Shown: piece after piece, positions 7,504 through 16,052 of the stretch | Numbering within the stretch: the stretch's first letter is position 1 | How the letters are laid out: each line of letters opens with the position of its first letter | Assembly: GCF_040359615.1 (NCBI RefSeq) | Contig: NZ_CP132942.1 | Coordinates: forward strand, 1,612,001 to 1,676,000 | Direction of reading: 5' to 3' | Source: Tunturibacter psychrotolerans | GTDB lineage: Bacteria; Acidobacteriota; Terriglobia; Terriglobales; Acidobacteriaceae | DNA length: 64,000 bases | Notes under the pieces: model-generated | Databases searched by the model: none | What the model was told of the DNA's origin: nothing | The model's input: only the letters and a program-made list of their open reading frames with translations | Position numbers and translations under genes: made by a program

Positions 7504-9096
7504 ATGGCTTCAGTCGCCCAAGCCGACCGGGAAGATCGAAGGCCCGAGGCAGAAGATATCGCGCAGCTTCTGGACGTCGGCGAGGCAGAAGCTGTCCTGA
7601 TCGAGTTGGCAAGCATGTTCAGCGGCATGATCTCGCCATCATCTCCGGACAGTGACAAGCCAGCGAGCGGCCAATCGGCGCAGACTTCTGAAGCTCAGAC
7701 GTCAAACCTCGAAGCTAAATACCGTGCGTTGCTGGAGCAGATTCCTGCTGTGGTCTTCATGGTGTATCTGGATCGCGGCATCAGCGAGGCGTATGTGAGC
7801 CCACAGATCGAAGCAGCGCTTGGATTCTCGCGCGAGGAATGGCTGGAAGATCCTATTCGCTGGTATGAACACATTCATCCGGATGATAAGCAACGGTGGA
7901 GCCTGGAGGCCGCGGGCATGTTTCTGTCGGGCACGCCCCTGCGATCGTCTTATCGTGTCATCGCGCGTGATGGACACGTGATCTGGTTCCACTGCGACGC
8001 GAAGATGATGCGCCGACCGGATGGCCATCCCTGGTTCATTCACGGCGTCGCCTTTGATATCTCCGATCTGAAGCATACTGAGGAAGCACTCCATCAAGAG
8101 CGCAACGTTGTCTCCGCGATTCTCGATACGGTGGGAGCGTTGGTGGTGGTTCTCGATCCCGAGGGTCGCATCACGCGATTCAATCGGGCCTGTGAACTGA
8201 CCACCGGATATTCGCTGGAGGAGGTTCGCGGCAAACGCATCTGGGATTTTTTTCTTGTGCCCGAAGAGGTGGAACGCTTTAAGTCGATCTTTATGCAGCT
8301 AAGCGCAGATTTGCTGCCCGAAGATTACCAAAGCTATTGGGTGACACGGCATGGGACCAAGCGACTCATTGCGTGGTCAAGCACCATGCTGCCGGGTAGT
8401 AACGGGACGCCGAACTATATCATCGCAACCGGCATCGACATCACTGAACGAGAACAATTGGAGAAAGCGCTCCTGAACATTAGTTCCAGAGAGCAGCGAC
8501 GTATTGGGCAAGACCTGCACGATGGTCTTGGGCAACATCTCACGGGCATTGCCTTCATGGCCAAAGTGCACGAGGCGAAGTTGACGGAGAAGCGTCTGGC
8601 GGAGGCTAACGATGCAGCGAAGATTGTGCGGCTGGTGAACGAAGCAATTTACAAGACGCGAGAGCTGGCCAGAGGTCTGCTGCCAGTCGTCTCCGACGCG
8701 CAGGGACTGATGTCAGCACTGCAACTCTGGGCTGCGGAGGTGGAAGATATCTTTGGAATATCGTGTCACTTCGACTGCGAACCCGCCGTTTTGATCTACG
8801 ACGACGCGATGGCGACCCATCTTTACCATATCGCTCAGGAGTCAGTAAATAATGCGCTGAAGCATGGCCATGCGCGCAAAATAGTGATCAGGTTGACGGC
8901 TGAGAATGGTCGCGGTTTGTTGGTGATTAGCGATGACGGCGCTGGCATCCCCGAAAACCATGGAAGTAGTCATGGCATGGGGCTCCACATAATGAACTAT
9001 CGAGCGGGCATGATCGGTGGAACGCTTGAGGTTGCACCGAGCCCGCTCCAGGGAACGATTGTTACCTGTATGTTCACTGTCAAACCTGGGAGGTAA
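7504..9096 (+). CDS. Cytoplasmic PAS-PAS sensor histidine kinase (NarL/DesK-type HisKA_3)
   Basis: 530 residues with no membrane segment. After a variable first 70 residues there are two PAS domains. The first covers about 75-195 and ends WFIHGVAFDISDLKHTEEAL. The second covers about 200-320 and ends YIIATGIDITEREQLEKAL. The dimerisation/phosphoacceptor segment EQRRIGQDLHDGLGQHL has the phosphorylatable His. The HATPase has the N-box QESVNNALKHGHA, the G-box DDGAGIP and GMGLHIMNYRA. It lies 29 bases after the small-subunit paralogue and 2 bases before its response regulator, so the three form one operon. A soluble PAS kinase beside hydrogenase subunits recalls HoxJ/HupT H2-sensing kinases. 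The link here is inferred from position only. Confidence 0.92.
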   Translation: MASVAQADREDRRPEAEDIAQLLDVGEAEAVLIELASMFSGMISPSSPDSDKPASGQSAQTSEAQTSNLEAKYRALLEQIPAVVFMVYLDRGISEAYVSPQIEAALGFSREEWLEDPIRWYEHIHPDDKQRWSLEAAGMFLSGTPLRSSYRVIARDGHVIWFHCDAKMMRRPDGHPWFIHGVAFDISDLKHTEEALHQERNVVSAILDTVGALVVVLDPEGRITRFNRACELTTGYSLEEVRGKRIWDFFLVPEEVERFKSIFMQLSADLLPEDYQSYWVTRHGTKRLIAWSSTMLPGSNGTPNYIIATGIDITEREQLEKALLNISSREQRRIGQDLHDGLGQHLTGIAFMAKVHEAKLTEKRLAEANDAAKIVRLVNEAIYKTRELARGLLPVVSDAQGLMSALQLWAAEVEDIFGISCHFDCEPAVLIYDDAMATHLYHIAQESVNNALKHGHARKIVIRLTAENGRGLLVISDDGAGIPENHGSSHGMGLHIMNYRAGMIGGTLEVAPSPLQGTIVTCMFTVKPGR

Positions 9097-9098
9097 CT

Positions 9099-9791
9099 AT
9101 GGCCGCGACCAACGCTCAGGAGCAACTTCGTCGCGCAGGCAAAAGAACCGTCTTCGTAGTCGACGACCATCCGCTCCTGCGTCAGGGGCTGGCTTTGTTG
9201 ATCAACCAGCAGCAGGATCTGGAAGTTTGCGGCGAGGCCGAAGAGGCGCAGGCTGCTATGCGGGCCATCGCACGAAAGAAACCTGACATCCTGATTGTAG
9301 ATATCTCACTGAACGGTCCGGACGGATTGGACCTGCTCAAGGCCATTCGAGGATCGTATCCCGACCTGCCAGTCCTCATTCTCTCGATGCATGATGAGGC
9401 CATCTATGCGGAACGCGCCCTGCGTGCTCGCGCGAACGGCTACATCATGAAGCAGGAGGCGACGGAGAAAGTGCTGGTTGCGGTGCGCCGCATTCTTGGT
9501 GGCGAGGTGTATCTTAGCGATCGCATGGCCAACAAGATGCTTCAACAGTACATTGGCGGCTCTCCGGCTGCGCTTCAATCTCGCATTTCATCGCTCTCTG
9601 ATCGTGAGTTAGAGGTCTTTTGTCTGATCGGCGAGGGTCGAGGTACACGTGAGATTGCCGAGGAACTGCACCTCAGCGTTAAGACTGTCGAAACCTACCA
9701 GGCCCACATCAAAGAAAAGCTCTTCCTGCACAGCGGGCGTGAGCTGATTCAACATGCGATTCAGTGGAAGATCGACGAGAAGGCGGGATGA
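9099..9791 (+). CDS. NarL/FixJ-family response regulator
   Basis: 230 residues. The receiver domain (about 15-130) has the acidic pair in VFVVDDHPLLRQGLALL, the phospho-acceptor Asp in ILIVDISLNGPDG, and the conserved Lys in YIMKQEA. The LuxR-type helix-turn-helix (about 165-225) reads SLSDRELEVFCLIGEGRGTREIAEEL with TVETYQAHIKEKL. It is the cognate partner of the PAS kinase 2 bases upstream. The gene faces the 396-base gap before hhyS, so control of the hydrogenase structural operon is the simplest inference. Confidence 0.93.
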   Translation: MAATNAQEQLRRAGKRTVFVVDDHPLLRQGLALLINQQQDLEVCGEAEEAQAAMRAIARKKPDILIVDISLNGPDGLDLLKAIRGSYPDLPVLILSMHDEAIYAERALRARANGYIMKQEATEKVLVAVRRILGGEVYLSDRMANKMLQQYIGGSPAALQSRISSLSDRELEVFCLIGEGRGTREIAEELHLSVKTVETYQAHIKEKLFLHSGRELIQHAIQWKIDEKAG

Positions 9792-10187
9792 TATGTGGAG
9801 GGATCGGTAACTGAAGCTCCGGTTGATGTTCCGCCGTCCGTCCCCATGTTTTCATATCAAAGCGTTTTCTGAATTGCACCTGTCCCGGGCGCATGCGCTT
9901 AAGGGGCCTTCTTCAATTGGTTAGACCCAAAACCTAACGCGCAAAAAACCTGATTCTGCTTAATGCGAGATCGGGGAATCCCCTACGTCGTCAGAGTATT
10001 AAGTACGAGAAAAGAATAGGGTGCGTCCCGCTTGCGGGTTGAATACACCAACCACTTTACTGGCTACGGTTCGCTGATCGTCGAAGAGTGTCAAAGAGAC
10101 GATTTGCACGTCAGGTTTGCGTCCTCGGGGCGCTGCCCGCAAGCTCCAAGCAAGACAAGCCAGTATTCCGAAGAGGAGAACCAGGTT
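9792..10187 (+). promoter_or_regulatory. Probable promoter/regulatory region of the hydrogenase structural operon
   Basis: The longest gap inside the hydrogenase locus, with no supported gene. It contains a palindrome GGGGA-a-TCCCC at 9973-9983, a GTTAG...CTAAC repeat near 9920-9937, a CCCGC-tt-GCGGG stem near 10027-10038 and GGTTG-N7-CAACC at 10037-10053. Any of these could bind the regulator encoded just upstream or form leader structure. No convincing sigma-70 or sigma-54 boxes were found by eye. The hhyS ribosome binding site (agaggagaa) lies at 10172-10180. Confidence 0.45.
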
Positions 10188-11252
10188 ATGGCTCAAGAAA
10201 CAGTTCCTTACGGCCGAGTCACTCAGAAGAAACCCGCTGTGGCCGAACTACATATTCTGTGGATCACCGCCGGTCTGGGATGTGACGGAGATTCAGTGTC
10301 CATCACGGCGGCCACACAGCCAAGCATCGAGGACGTGCTTCTGGGAGCGATTCCCGGACTACCCAAGGTGCACCTGCACAATCCAGTGCTCGCGTACGAA
10401 GTGGGCGATGATTTTATGAAGCACTTTTACATGGCCGAGAAGGGAGAGCTTGAACCCTTCGTGCTTGTGGTGGAAGGCTCTATCCCGAACGAGAAGATCA
10501 AGAAGGAAGGCTATTGGGCCGGACTCGGAACGGATCCGCATACCGGGCAGCCGATTACAACAAATGAGTGGATTGATCGCTTGACGCCGCGCGCGCTTGC
10601 GGTGGTGGCGTGTGGCACTTGCGCTACTTATGGCGGTATTCACGCGATGGAAGGTAACCCGACAGGTGCGATGGGGCTAGCGGACTACCTGGGCTGGGAT
10701 TGGAAGTCCAAAGCTGGCCTTCCTATCGTGAATGTTCCCGGATGTCCCGTGCAGCCGGACAATTTTATGGAGACCGTTCTCTATCTTCTCTATCAGGTAG
10801 CTGGATTGGCACCAATGATTCCTCTGGACGATCAGCTCCGGCCAACGTGGCTCTTCGGCAAAACAGTTCATGAGGGCTGCGATCGGGCGGGATATTACGA
10901 GCAAGGTGATTTCGCCACGTCCTATGGCTCGCCGAAGTGCATCGTCAAACTGGGATGCTGGGGGCCGGTCGTCAATTGCAACGTTCCTAAGCGTGGCTGG
11001 ATGGCAGGCATCGGTGGCTGCCCTAATGTGGGCGGGATCTGTATTGGCTGCACGATGCCGGGATTCCCCGACAAGTTCATGCCGTTTATGGACGAGCCTC
11101 CCGGCGGCAAGCTGTCGAGTACTGCGGTCGGAGTCTATGGCAAAGCCATTCGTGCTCTCCGCAAATTGACTAATGACACGGTGAACAAAGAGCCGAAGTG
11201 GCGGCATCCTCGCGCCGAACTGACCACCGGCTACCACCCCAATTCCTACTAG
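10188..11252 (+). CDS. hhyS: High-affinity (group 1h type) [NiFe]-hydrogenase small subunit
   Basis: 354 residues from an ATG behind gaggaga. It carries the Fe-S relay from the active site. The proximal site is GCDGD (Cys32 with Asp35 replacing the usual second Cys), with Cys145 in GTCATYGG and Cys186 in VPGCPV. The distal ligands are His228, Cys231, Cys251 and Cys257. Further cysteines at 264, 278, 285 and 288 form the medial site within GGCPNVGGICIGC. The CxxD proximal pattern is typical of actinobacterial-type hydrogenases that oxidise H2 at atmospheric levels and tolerate O2. No Tat signal or C-terminal anchor is seen, so a cytoplasmic-side location is likely. It is followed after 21 bases by hhyL. 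Confidence 0.95.
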   Translation: MAQETVPYGRVTQKKPAVAELHILWITAGLGCDGDSVSITAATQPSIEDVLLGAIPGLPKVHLHNPVLAYEVGDDFMKHFYMAEKGELEPFVLVVEGSIPNEKIKKEGYWAGLGTDPHTGQPITTNEWIDRLTPRALAVVACGTCATYGGIHAMEGNPTGAMGLADYLGWDWKSKAGLPIVNVPGCPVQPDNFMETVLYLLYQVAGLAPMIPLDDQLRPTWLFGKTVHEGCDRAGYYEQGDFATSYGSPKCIVKLGCWGPVVNCNVPKRGWMAGIGGCPNVGGICIGCTMPGFPDKFMPFMDEPPGGKLSSTAVGVYGKAIRALRKLTNDTVNKEPKWRHPRAELTTGYHPNSY

Positions 11253-11273
11253 CGACCTAAAGGAGACACCACG

Positions 11274-13070
11274 ATGGGCACGATTACCGCTGTACGTACA
11301 GAGGATGCCGCCGAAAAGAGCCAGTTAGTAGAGATGAATTGGGATCCGATCACACGGATCGTCGGCAGTCTCGGCATCTTTACAAAGATCGACTTTGGTA
11401 AACGCAAAGTTGCGGAGTGCCACAGCACCTCTTCAATTTTTCGTGGTTACAGCATCTTCATGAAGGGCAAGGATCCAAGGGACGCGCACTTTATCACCAG
11501 CCGCATATGCGGTATCTGCGGTGATAACCATGCGACGTGTGCGACCTATGCGCAGAACATGGCCTTTGGCGTCCGCCCACCGGCCATTGCCGAGTGGATC
11601 GTAAACCTCGGCGAGGCCGCGGAGTACATGTTCGACCACAACATTTTTCAGGACAACCTGGTGGGCGTGGACTTCTGCGAAAAGATGGTGAAGGAGACCA
11701 ATCCGGGCGTTTGGGAGAAGGCAACGAAGACTGCTGCGCCGCACGCGGAGTTGCATGGCTTCCGCACCATCGGCGACATCATGACGGCACTCAATCCTTT
11801 TACGGGGTCGTTCTATCTTGAGACTTTGCAGGTGAGTCGGTACACACGCGAGATGTTCTGCCTGATGGAAGGTCGTCACGTTCATCCGTCCACTTTGTAT
11901 CCCGGCGGAGTTGGCACAGTGCCCACTGTGCAACTTTTTACGGACTACATTGTCCGGCTGATGAAGTATGTGGAGTTCATGAAGAAAGTCGTACCGCTGC
12001 ATGACGATCTATTTGATTTCTTCTATGAAGCGCTCCCCGGTTACGAAGAAGTAGGCCGCAGGCGGATTCTTCTTGGGTGTTGGGGGTCGTTTAACAATCC
12101 TGATGTCTGCGACTATACCTACGAGAAGATGACAGATTGGGGCCGCGGAATGTTTGTGACGCCGGGCGTTGTTGTCGACGGCAAACTGGTGACGACGGAT
12201 CTCGTGGACATCAATCTGAACATCCGTATTCTGCTGGGTAGTTCTTACTATGATGACTGGCAGAACTCTGAGACCTTCGTTCGGAAGGATCCACTGGGAA
12301 ACCCTGTCGATCAACGTCATCCGTGGAACCAGAGTACGTTCCCTAAGCCACAAAAGCGCGACTTCAAGGATAAATACACCTGGGTGATGTCTCCGCGCTG
12401 GTATGACGCACGGACCAAAGACTACCTTGCACTCGATACCGGGGGCGGTCCGATCGCGCGCTTCTGGGCTACGGCACTGGCTGGCTTGGTGGACATTGGT
12501 TACGTGAAGGCTACTGGACACAGCGTCAAGATTTATTTGCCTAAGACGGTATCGCTTCCAGAAGTGGAGCTTGAATGGAAGATCCCCAAGTGGAGCAATG
12601 CGATTGAACGGGATCGGGCACGCACTTACTTCCAGGCTTATGCCGCTGCTGCTGCGCTTCACTTCGCAGAGCAGGCGTTGGCGGAGTTGCACGCTGGGCG
12701 CACAAGGACGTGGAACGATTTCAAAGTTCCAGAAGAAGCAATTGGTTGCGGTTTCCACGAAGCGGTCCGAGGGGTTTTGTCGCACCACGTTGTGATCCGT
12801 AATCACAAGATCGCCAACTATCATCCTTATCCGCCGACTCCGTGGAATGCAAACCCGCGAGATATGTACGGGACGCCGGGGCCCTATGAAGATGCGGTGC
12901 AAAATACGCCGATCTTCGAGGAGAATGGCCCCGATAACTTCAAGGGCATTGATATCATGCGCGCTGTACGCAGCTTCGATCCGTGTCTGCCATGCGGTGT
13001 GCACATGTACCTTGGGAACGGAAAAGTGCTTGAGACGTCCCACTCGCCGATGTTCGGTGTTCAGCTTTAG
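11274..13070 (+). CDS. hhyL: High-affinity (group 1h type) [NiFe]-hydrogenase large subunit
   Basis: 598 residues; the NiFe catalytic subunit. The L1 motif TSRICGICGDNH (Cys79, Cys82, His86) and the L2 motif SFDPCLPCGVH (Cys571, Cys574, His577) supply the four Ni-ligating cysteines. The 21 residues after His577 form the C-terminal extension expected to be removed by a maturation endopeptidase once Ni is inserted. A matching protease gene lies at 16049-16891. L1 and L2 resemble the group 1h (actinobacterial-type) class. Several Pro-Pro sites occur (RPPA, YPPTP). The ribosome binding site aaaggaga precedes the ATG. Complex formation with HhyS is secure; the route for electrons to the respiratory chain is not visible. 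Confidence 0.96.
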   Translation: MGTITAVRTEDAAEKSQLVEMNWDPITRIVGSLGIFTKIDFGKRKVAECHSTSSIFRGYSIFMKGKDPRDAHFITSRICGICGDNHATCATYAQNMAFGVRPPAIAEWIVNLGEAAEYMFDHNIFQDNLVGVDFCEKMVKETNPGVWEKATKTAAPHAELHGFRTIGDIMTALNPFTGSFYLETLQVSRYTREMFCLMEGRHVHPSTLYPGGVGTVPTVQLFTDYIVRLMKYVEFMKKVVPLHDDLFDFFYEALPGYEEVGRRRILLGCWGSFNNPDVCDYTYEKMTDWGRGMFVTPGVVVDGKLVTTDLVDINLNIRILLGSSYYDDWQNSETFVRKDPLGNPVDQRHPWNQSTFPKPQKRDFKDKYTWVMSPRWYDARTKDYLALDTGGGPIARFWATALAGLVDIGYVKATGHSVKIYLPKTVSLPEVELEWKIPKWSNAIERDRARTYFQAYAAAAALHFAEQALAELHAGRTRTWNDFKVPEEAIGCGFHEAVRGVLSHHVVIRNHKIANYHPYPPTPWNANPRDMYGTPGPYEDAVQNTPIFEENGPDNFKGIDIMRAVRSFDPCLPCGVHMYLGNGKVLETSHSPMFGVQL

Positions 13071-13102
13071 TTTGTTGACTGATCGACGGTTGAAGGAGGC
13101 GT

Positions 13103-13693
13103 GTGGCTAACGACGAAGAATTTCAGGAACAGATCCGGCAACTCGGTAAGTTAGTCGCACAATTCGACGACCTGCCGGATAGTGCTGCGAAGTCTGCGAG
13201 CAGGGAGTTAGTGCAGCTTTTGATGGATGTCCATGGAAGAGGCCTGGAACGGGCGATGGAGATCGTCTTTGATGCTGGGGATTCTGCTCCCGTCATCATC
13301 GATAAGCTGGGGCAGGACCCAATCGTCGGGAACTTGTTGCTGCTCTATTCCCTTCATCCAGATGAGTTGGAAACCCGCGTGAACAAAGCCATTGAGCGTA
13401 TGCGTCCTCGTCTGCGCAAACTCTCCTGCACTATCGAGCTTGAGCACCTGCACGAGAGCAGTGTGCGTGTGCGACTGACAACTTCGGGCCATAGCTGCGG
13501 ATCTTCTGCTGGAGATATTCGGTCGATCGTGGAAGACGGGATGTATGAGTTCGCGCCGGATGTGACATCACTCGAGCTTGCCGGGTTGGAGGAGACAGCA
13601 CCTGCGGGCTTTGTCCCACTGGAGAGTCTGTTGGGGCAACGGCTCGTAACGGTCGGGATCCCGACAATCACGGAAGGGGCCCACGATGAATGA
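13103..13693 (+). CDS. NifU C-terminal-domain-like hydrogenase accessory protein, degenerate Cys motif
   Basis: 196 residues from a GTG behind gaaggagg. The N-terminal half (DVHGRGLERAMEIVFDAG and LLLLYSLHPDELETRV) resembles the NifU-domain proteins found beside actinobacterial-type hydrogenases. The C-terminal domain (about 110-170) normally bears CxxCPSS for Fe-S binding. Here it reads TTSGHSCGSSAGDI, keeping only the second Cys, so direct cluster assembly by a CxxC pair is unlikely. It could be a scaffold that needs a partner ligand, or a purely structural chaperone. It lies between hhyL and the DUF5947-like gene, overlapping the latter by 8 bases. Confidence 0.78.
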   Translation: MANDEEFQEQIRQLGKLVAQFDDLPDSAAKSASRELVQLLMDVHGRGLERAMEIVFDAGDSAPVIIDKLGQDPIVGNLLLLYSLHPDELETRVNKAIERMRPRLRKLSCTIELEHLHESSVRVRLTTSGHSCGSSAGDIRSIVEDGMYEFAPDVTSLELAGLEETAPAGFVPLESLLGQRLVTVGIPTITEGAHDE

Positions 13694-14357
13694 AGAGACT
13701 CTACCAGCCTTCGAGCAGGCCTTCGGAGCATTACGTCAGTTCACCCGGGCGCGGCGACCAACATCGCGTGCGACGGAACATTGCGAGTTGTGCAGTGCCG
13801 GGCTGGCGCAGGAGCACCCGCACCTGGTGGAGATAACCTCTCGGCAGATCTTGTGTGCGTGCGACGCATGCGCCATGCTCTTCGATGGAATGGAGAGATC
13901 AAAGTACAAGCGCGTCTCGAGGCAGGCTCAGTACCTTCCTGACTTCGAGATGACGGATGGCCAATGGGAGAATCTGTTGATTCCGATCAACATGGCGTTC
14001 TTCTATCGTTCGAGCATCGAAGGCACAGTGATTGCGCTATATCCCAGTCCGGCGGGCGCAGTTGAGTCGCTGCTTCCGCTCGAGGCTTGGAATGAGATTG
14101 CAGAAAGCAATCGAGCGTTGAGCCGCCTCTTGCCTGATGTAGAAGCGCTGCTGGTCAATCGGGTCGGCCATGCCCATGGAATCGCGCGGGCCGAGTATTA
14201 CATTGCGCCTATTGATGAATGCTACAAGCTCGTTGGACTGATCCGTTCCAACTGGAGGGGACTTTCTGGAGGATCTGAGGTTTGGACAGAGATAGGGCGA
14301 TTTTTTTCCGACCTGCGATTGAAGGCGTACGTGGTCAGTGGAGAAGCGAATGCCTGA
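13686..14357 (+). CDS. DUF5947-like hydrogenase-associated protein
   Basis: 223 residues. Two cysteine pairs, CELC (about 33-36) and a CACDAC cluster (about 58-63), sit in the N-terminal region and could hold a metal. The rest is a soluble alpha/beta domain (QWENLLIPINMAFFYRSS, SPAGAVESLLPLEAW). This matches my memory of the DUF5947 family, which co-occurs with group 1h hydrogenases, but the biochemical role is not established. Translation is coupled: it overlaps the NifU-like gene by 8 bases and the next gene by 8 bases. An assembly or Fe-S delivery role is inferred from position. Confidence 0.72.
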   Translation: MNEETLPAFEQAFGALRQFTRARRPTSRATEHCELCSAGLAQEHPHLVEITSRQILCACDACAMLFDGMERSKYKRVSRQAQYLPDFEMTDGQWENLLIPINMAFFYRSSIEGTVIALYPSPAGAVESLLPLEAWNEIAESNRALSRLLPDVEALLVNRVGHAHGIARAEYYIAPIDECYKLVGLIRSNWRGLSGGSEVWTEIGRFFSDLRLKAYVVSGEANA

Positions 14358-15000
14358 TCTTAGTTTCCAGATCGAAGGGGCGAGCGTGCTTCCATTCGCT
14401 GCCACGCCGACGCTGGCTTTCAGGCTCAAGGTCAGCAATGCCTTGGCCAATGAGACTATCCATACCATCGCGCTGCGGTGTCAGATTCAGATCGAGGTCA
14501 CACGCCGCCGCTACACGCCGGAGGAGCAGGAAGGTATGCTCGACCTCTTCGGAACGCCTGATAGATGGAGTCAGACGCTGCGAAGCCTGCTCTGGACGAA
14601 TCTCAATATGGTCATTCCTGCCTTTGCGGGCGCAAGCACGGTAGCTGATCTCCATGTTCCATGCACCTTCGATTTTAATGTTGCTGCTACGAAATACTTT
14701 GATGGCCTCACGGAGGGGGAAATTCCTCTCAACATTCTGTTTAGCGGCACTGTCTTCTATGCACCGCCGGATTGCGGCCTGCAAGTCGCGCCGATCTCCT
14801 GGGAGCAGGAGGCGAAGTTCAAGCTTCCGGTGAAGGTGTGGCGCGAGATGATGGACTCCTACTATCCCAACAGTGTTTGCATTAGCTTGCGCCGTGATGT
14901 CTTCGATCGCCTCCATCGCTATAAGATGCAGCACGGCATTCCGACCTGGGAGCAGGCTTTGGAAGAGGTGCTCCCCATGGAAGTGGCGGTGAAATCGTGA
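14350..15000 (+). CDS. DUF6084-like hydrogenase-associated protein
   Basis: 216 residues from the ATG at 14350 inside an atgcctga overlap with the preceding stop; the GTG at 14338 is less likely because ggag falls just after it. The protein is soluble and beta-rich in its first half (LSFQIEGASVLPFAATPTLAF, IHTIALRCQIQIEV) and ends in a helical segment. There is no catalytic motif and no cysteine pair. It resembles the DUF6084 family found in the same hydrogenase gene neighbourhood in Actinobacteria. It overlaps the next gene by 4 bases (gtga). Confidence 0.7.
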   Translation: MPDLSFQIEGASVLPFAATPTLAFRLKVSNALANETIHTIALRCQIQIEVTRRRYTPEEQEGMLDLFGTPDRWSQTLRSLLWTNLNMVIPAFAGASTVADLHVPCTFDFNVAATKYFDGLTEGEIPLNILFSGTVFYAPPDCGLQVAPISWEQEAKFKLPVKVWREMMDSYYPNSVCISLRRDVFDRLHRYKMQHGIPTWEQALEEVLPMEVAVKS

Positions 15001-16052
15001 ATTTTGACCAGGTGGAAAAGATTGCCGACGCTGTGCTCTACGAGGGATACATGCTGTATCCGTATCGGCCCTCTTCGGTGAAAAATCAGCGGCGCTGGAA
15101 CTTCGGAGTGCTCTGCCCACGGTCTTATAGTGAACAACAACAGGGATCTGATGCATGGATGATGCAGACGGAGTGCCTCGTCAACGCAAACCCATCGACT
15201 CGCCTGGTTGTGAAGGTTCGTTTTTTGCAGATTGTTCGACGCTCAGTCGGCAAACTTCGTACTCCGGAACAAGAGACGCCCGAAGGTGTGGAATCGGAGA
15301 TTGATTTTGTTGACCGTCTCGAAGTGGGCGGGCGAGTCTATCATCCATGGCAGGAGGCGGTTGAACGTGAATTTACGTCCGCCCTGTTAGATCCTGCATC
15401 GCTTTCGTCTCTTGCTTCCTTACATCTTCCGTTCCCGGCGGGGAGACAGTGCGAGTATCTGCGCGATGAACAGGGAAGGGCAGTCGGGGTGATTGTGCGG
15501 GAGTGGGAGAGTCTGACTGCGTTGGTTCAGTGCGATTCGACACGTTGCGATGATGGAGTCTTCAGAGTCACGGTGCGTGTCAGCAATCTCTCCGAGTTTG
15601 GACCGATTACAACGATCGACCGTGAAGATGCTCTTGGATTTTCGCTTGTGTCTGCCCATACCATCCTGGGGGTCGCGCATGGAGAGTTCGTCTCCCTGCT
15701 TGATCCTCCTGCAGATCTCAAAGACCTTCCGGCTCTGTGCCACAACGTCGGCACCTGGCCGGTTCTTGTTGGAGATGAGGCTGAGACTGTTTTGTCGTCG
15801 CCCATTATCCTGTACGACCGTCCGCAGATCGCTCCGGAGAGCGCAGGCAATCTCTTTGACTCAACTGAGATTGACGAGATCCTGTCCCTACGCATTCTCA
15901 CCCTGACGGATGATGAGAAACGTGAGATGCGGCAATCCGACGAGCGGGCGCGTGAGATTCTGGAGCGCACCGAGAACATGCCAGAAGAGCAATTTATGAA
16001 ACTTCATGGTGTGTTGCGCGGTCTGACTCCGCTCAAGGAGGAGGCGCGATGA
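14997..16052 (+). CDS. Unknown hydrogenase-locus protein, 351 residues
   Basis: Starts at a GTG overlapping the previous stop (gtga) and ends in a 4-base overlap with the protease gene, so it is certainly part of the operon. The protein is soluble. The first 60 residues include VLYEGYMLYPYRPSSVKNQ and WNFGVLCPRSY; the last 60 are charged and helical (LTDDEKREMRQSDERAREI). Single cysteines are scattered without a CxxC pair. I do not recognise a domain. Its conserved position among maturation genes points to assembly of, or partnering with, the HhySL complex, but this is inference. Confidence 0.72.
   Translation: MNFDQVEKIADAVLYEGYMLYPYRPSSVKNQRRWNFGVLCPRSYSEQQQGSDAWMMQTECLVNANPSTRLVVKVRFLQIVRRSVGKLRTPEQETPEGVESEIDFVDRLEVGGRVYHPWQEAVEREFTSALLDPASLSSLASLHLPFPAGRQCEYLRDEQGRAVGVIVREWESLTALVQCDSTRCDDGVFRVTVRVSNLSEFGPITTIDREDALGFSLVSAHTILGVAHGEFVSLLDPPADLKDLPALCHNVGTWPVLVGDEAETVLSSPIILYDRPQIAPESAGNLFDSTEIDEILSLRILTLTDDEKREMRQSDERAREILERTENMPEEQFMKLHGVLRGLTPLKEEAR

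Noticed and set aside
6446..11252. Tat export signals or six-Cys oxygen-tolerant proximal cluster in the small subunits
   Set aside because: Neither N-terminus has a twin-arginine motif, and the extra cysteines do not match group 1d positions; the CxxD pattern instead fits the group 1h type.
12009..13043. Long open frame antisense to hhyL (344 codons)
   Set aside because: No leader, no recognisable motifs, Arg/His-rich shadow composition; hhyL on the other strand is certain.
13103..13693. Standard Fe-S scaffold NfuA/NifU
   Set aside because: The CxxC pair is incomplete and the N-terminal half matches hydrogenase-linked NifU-domain proteins rather than NfuA.
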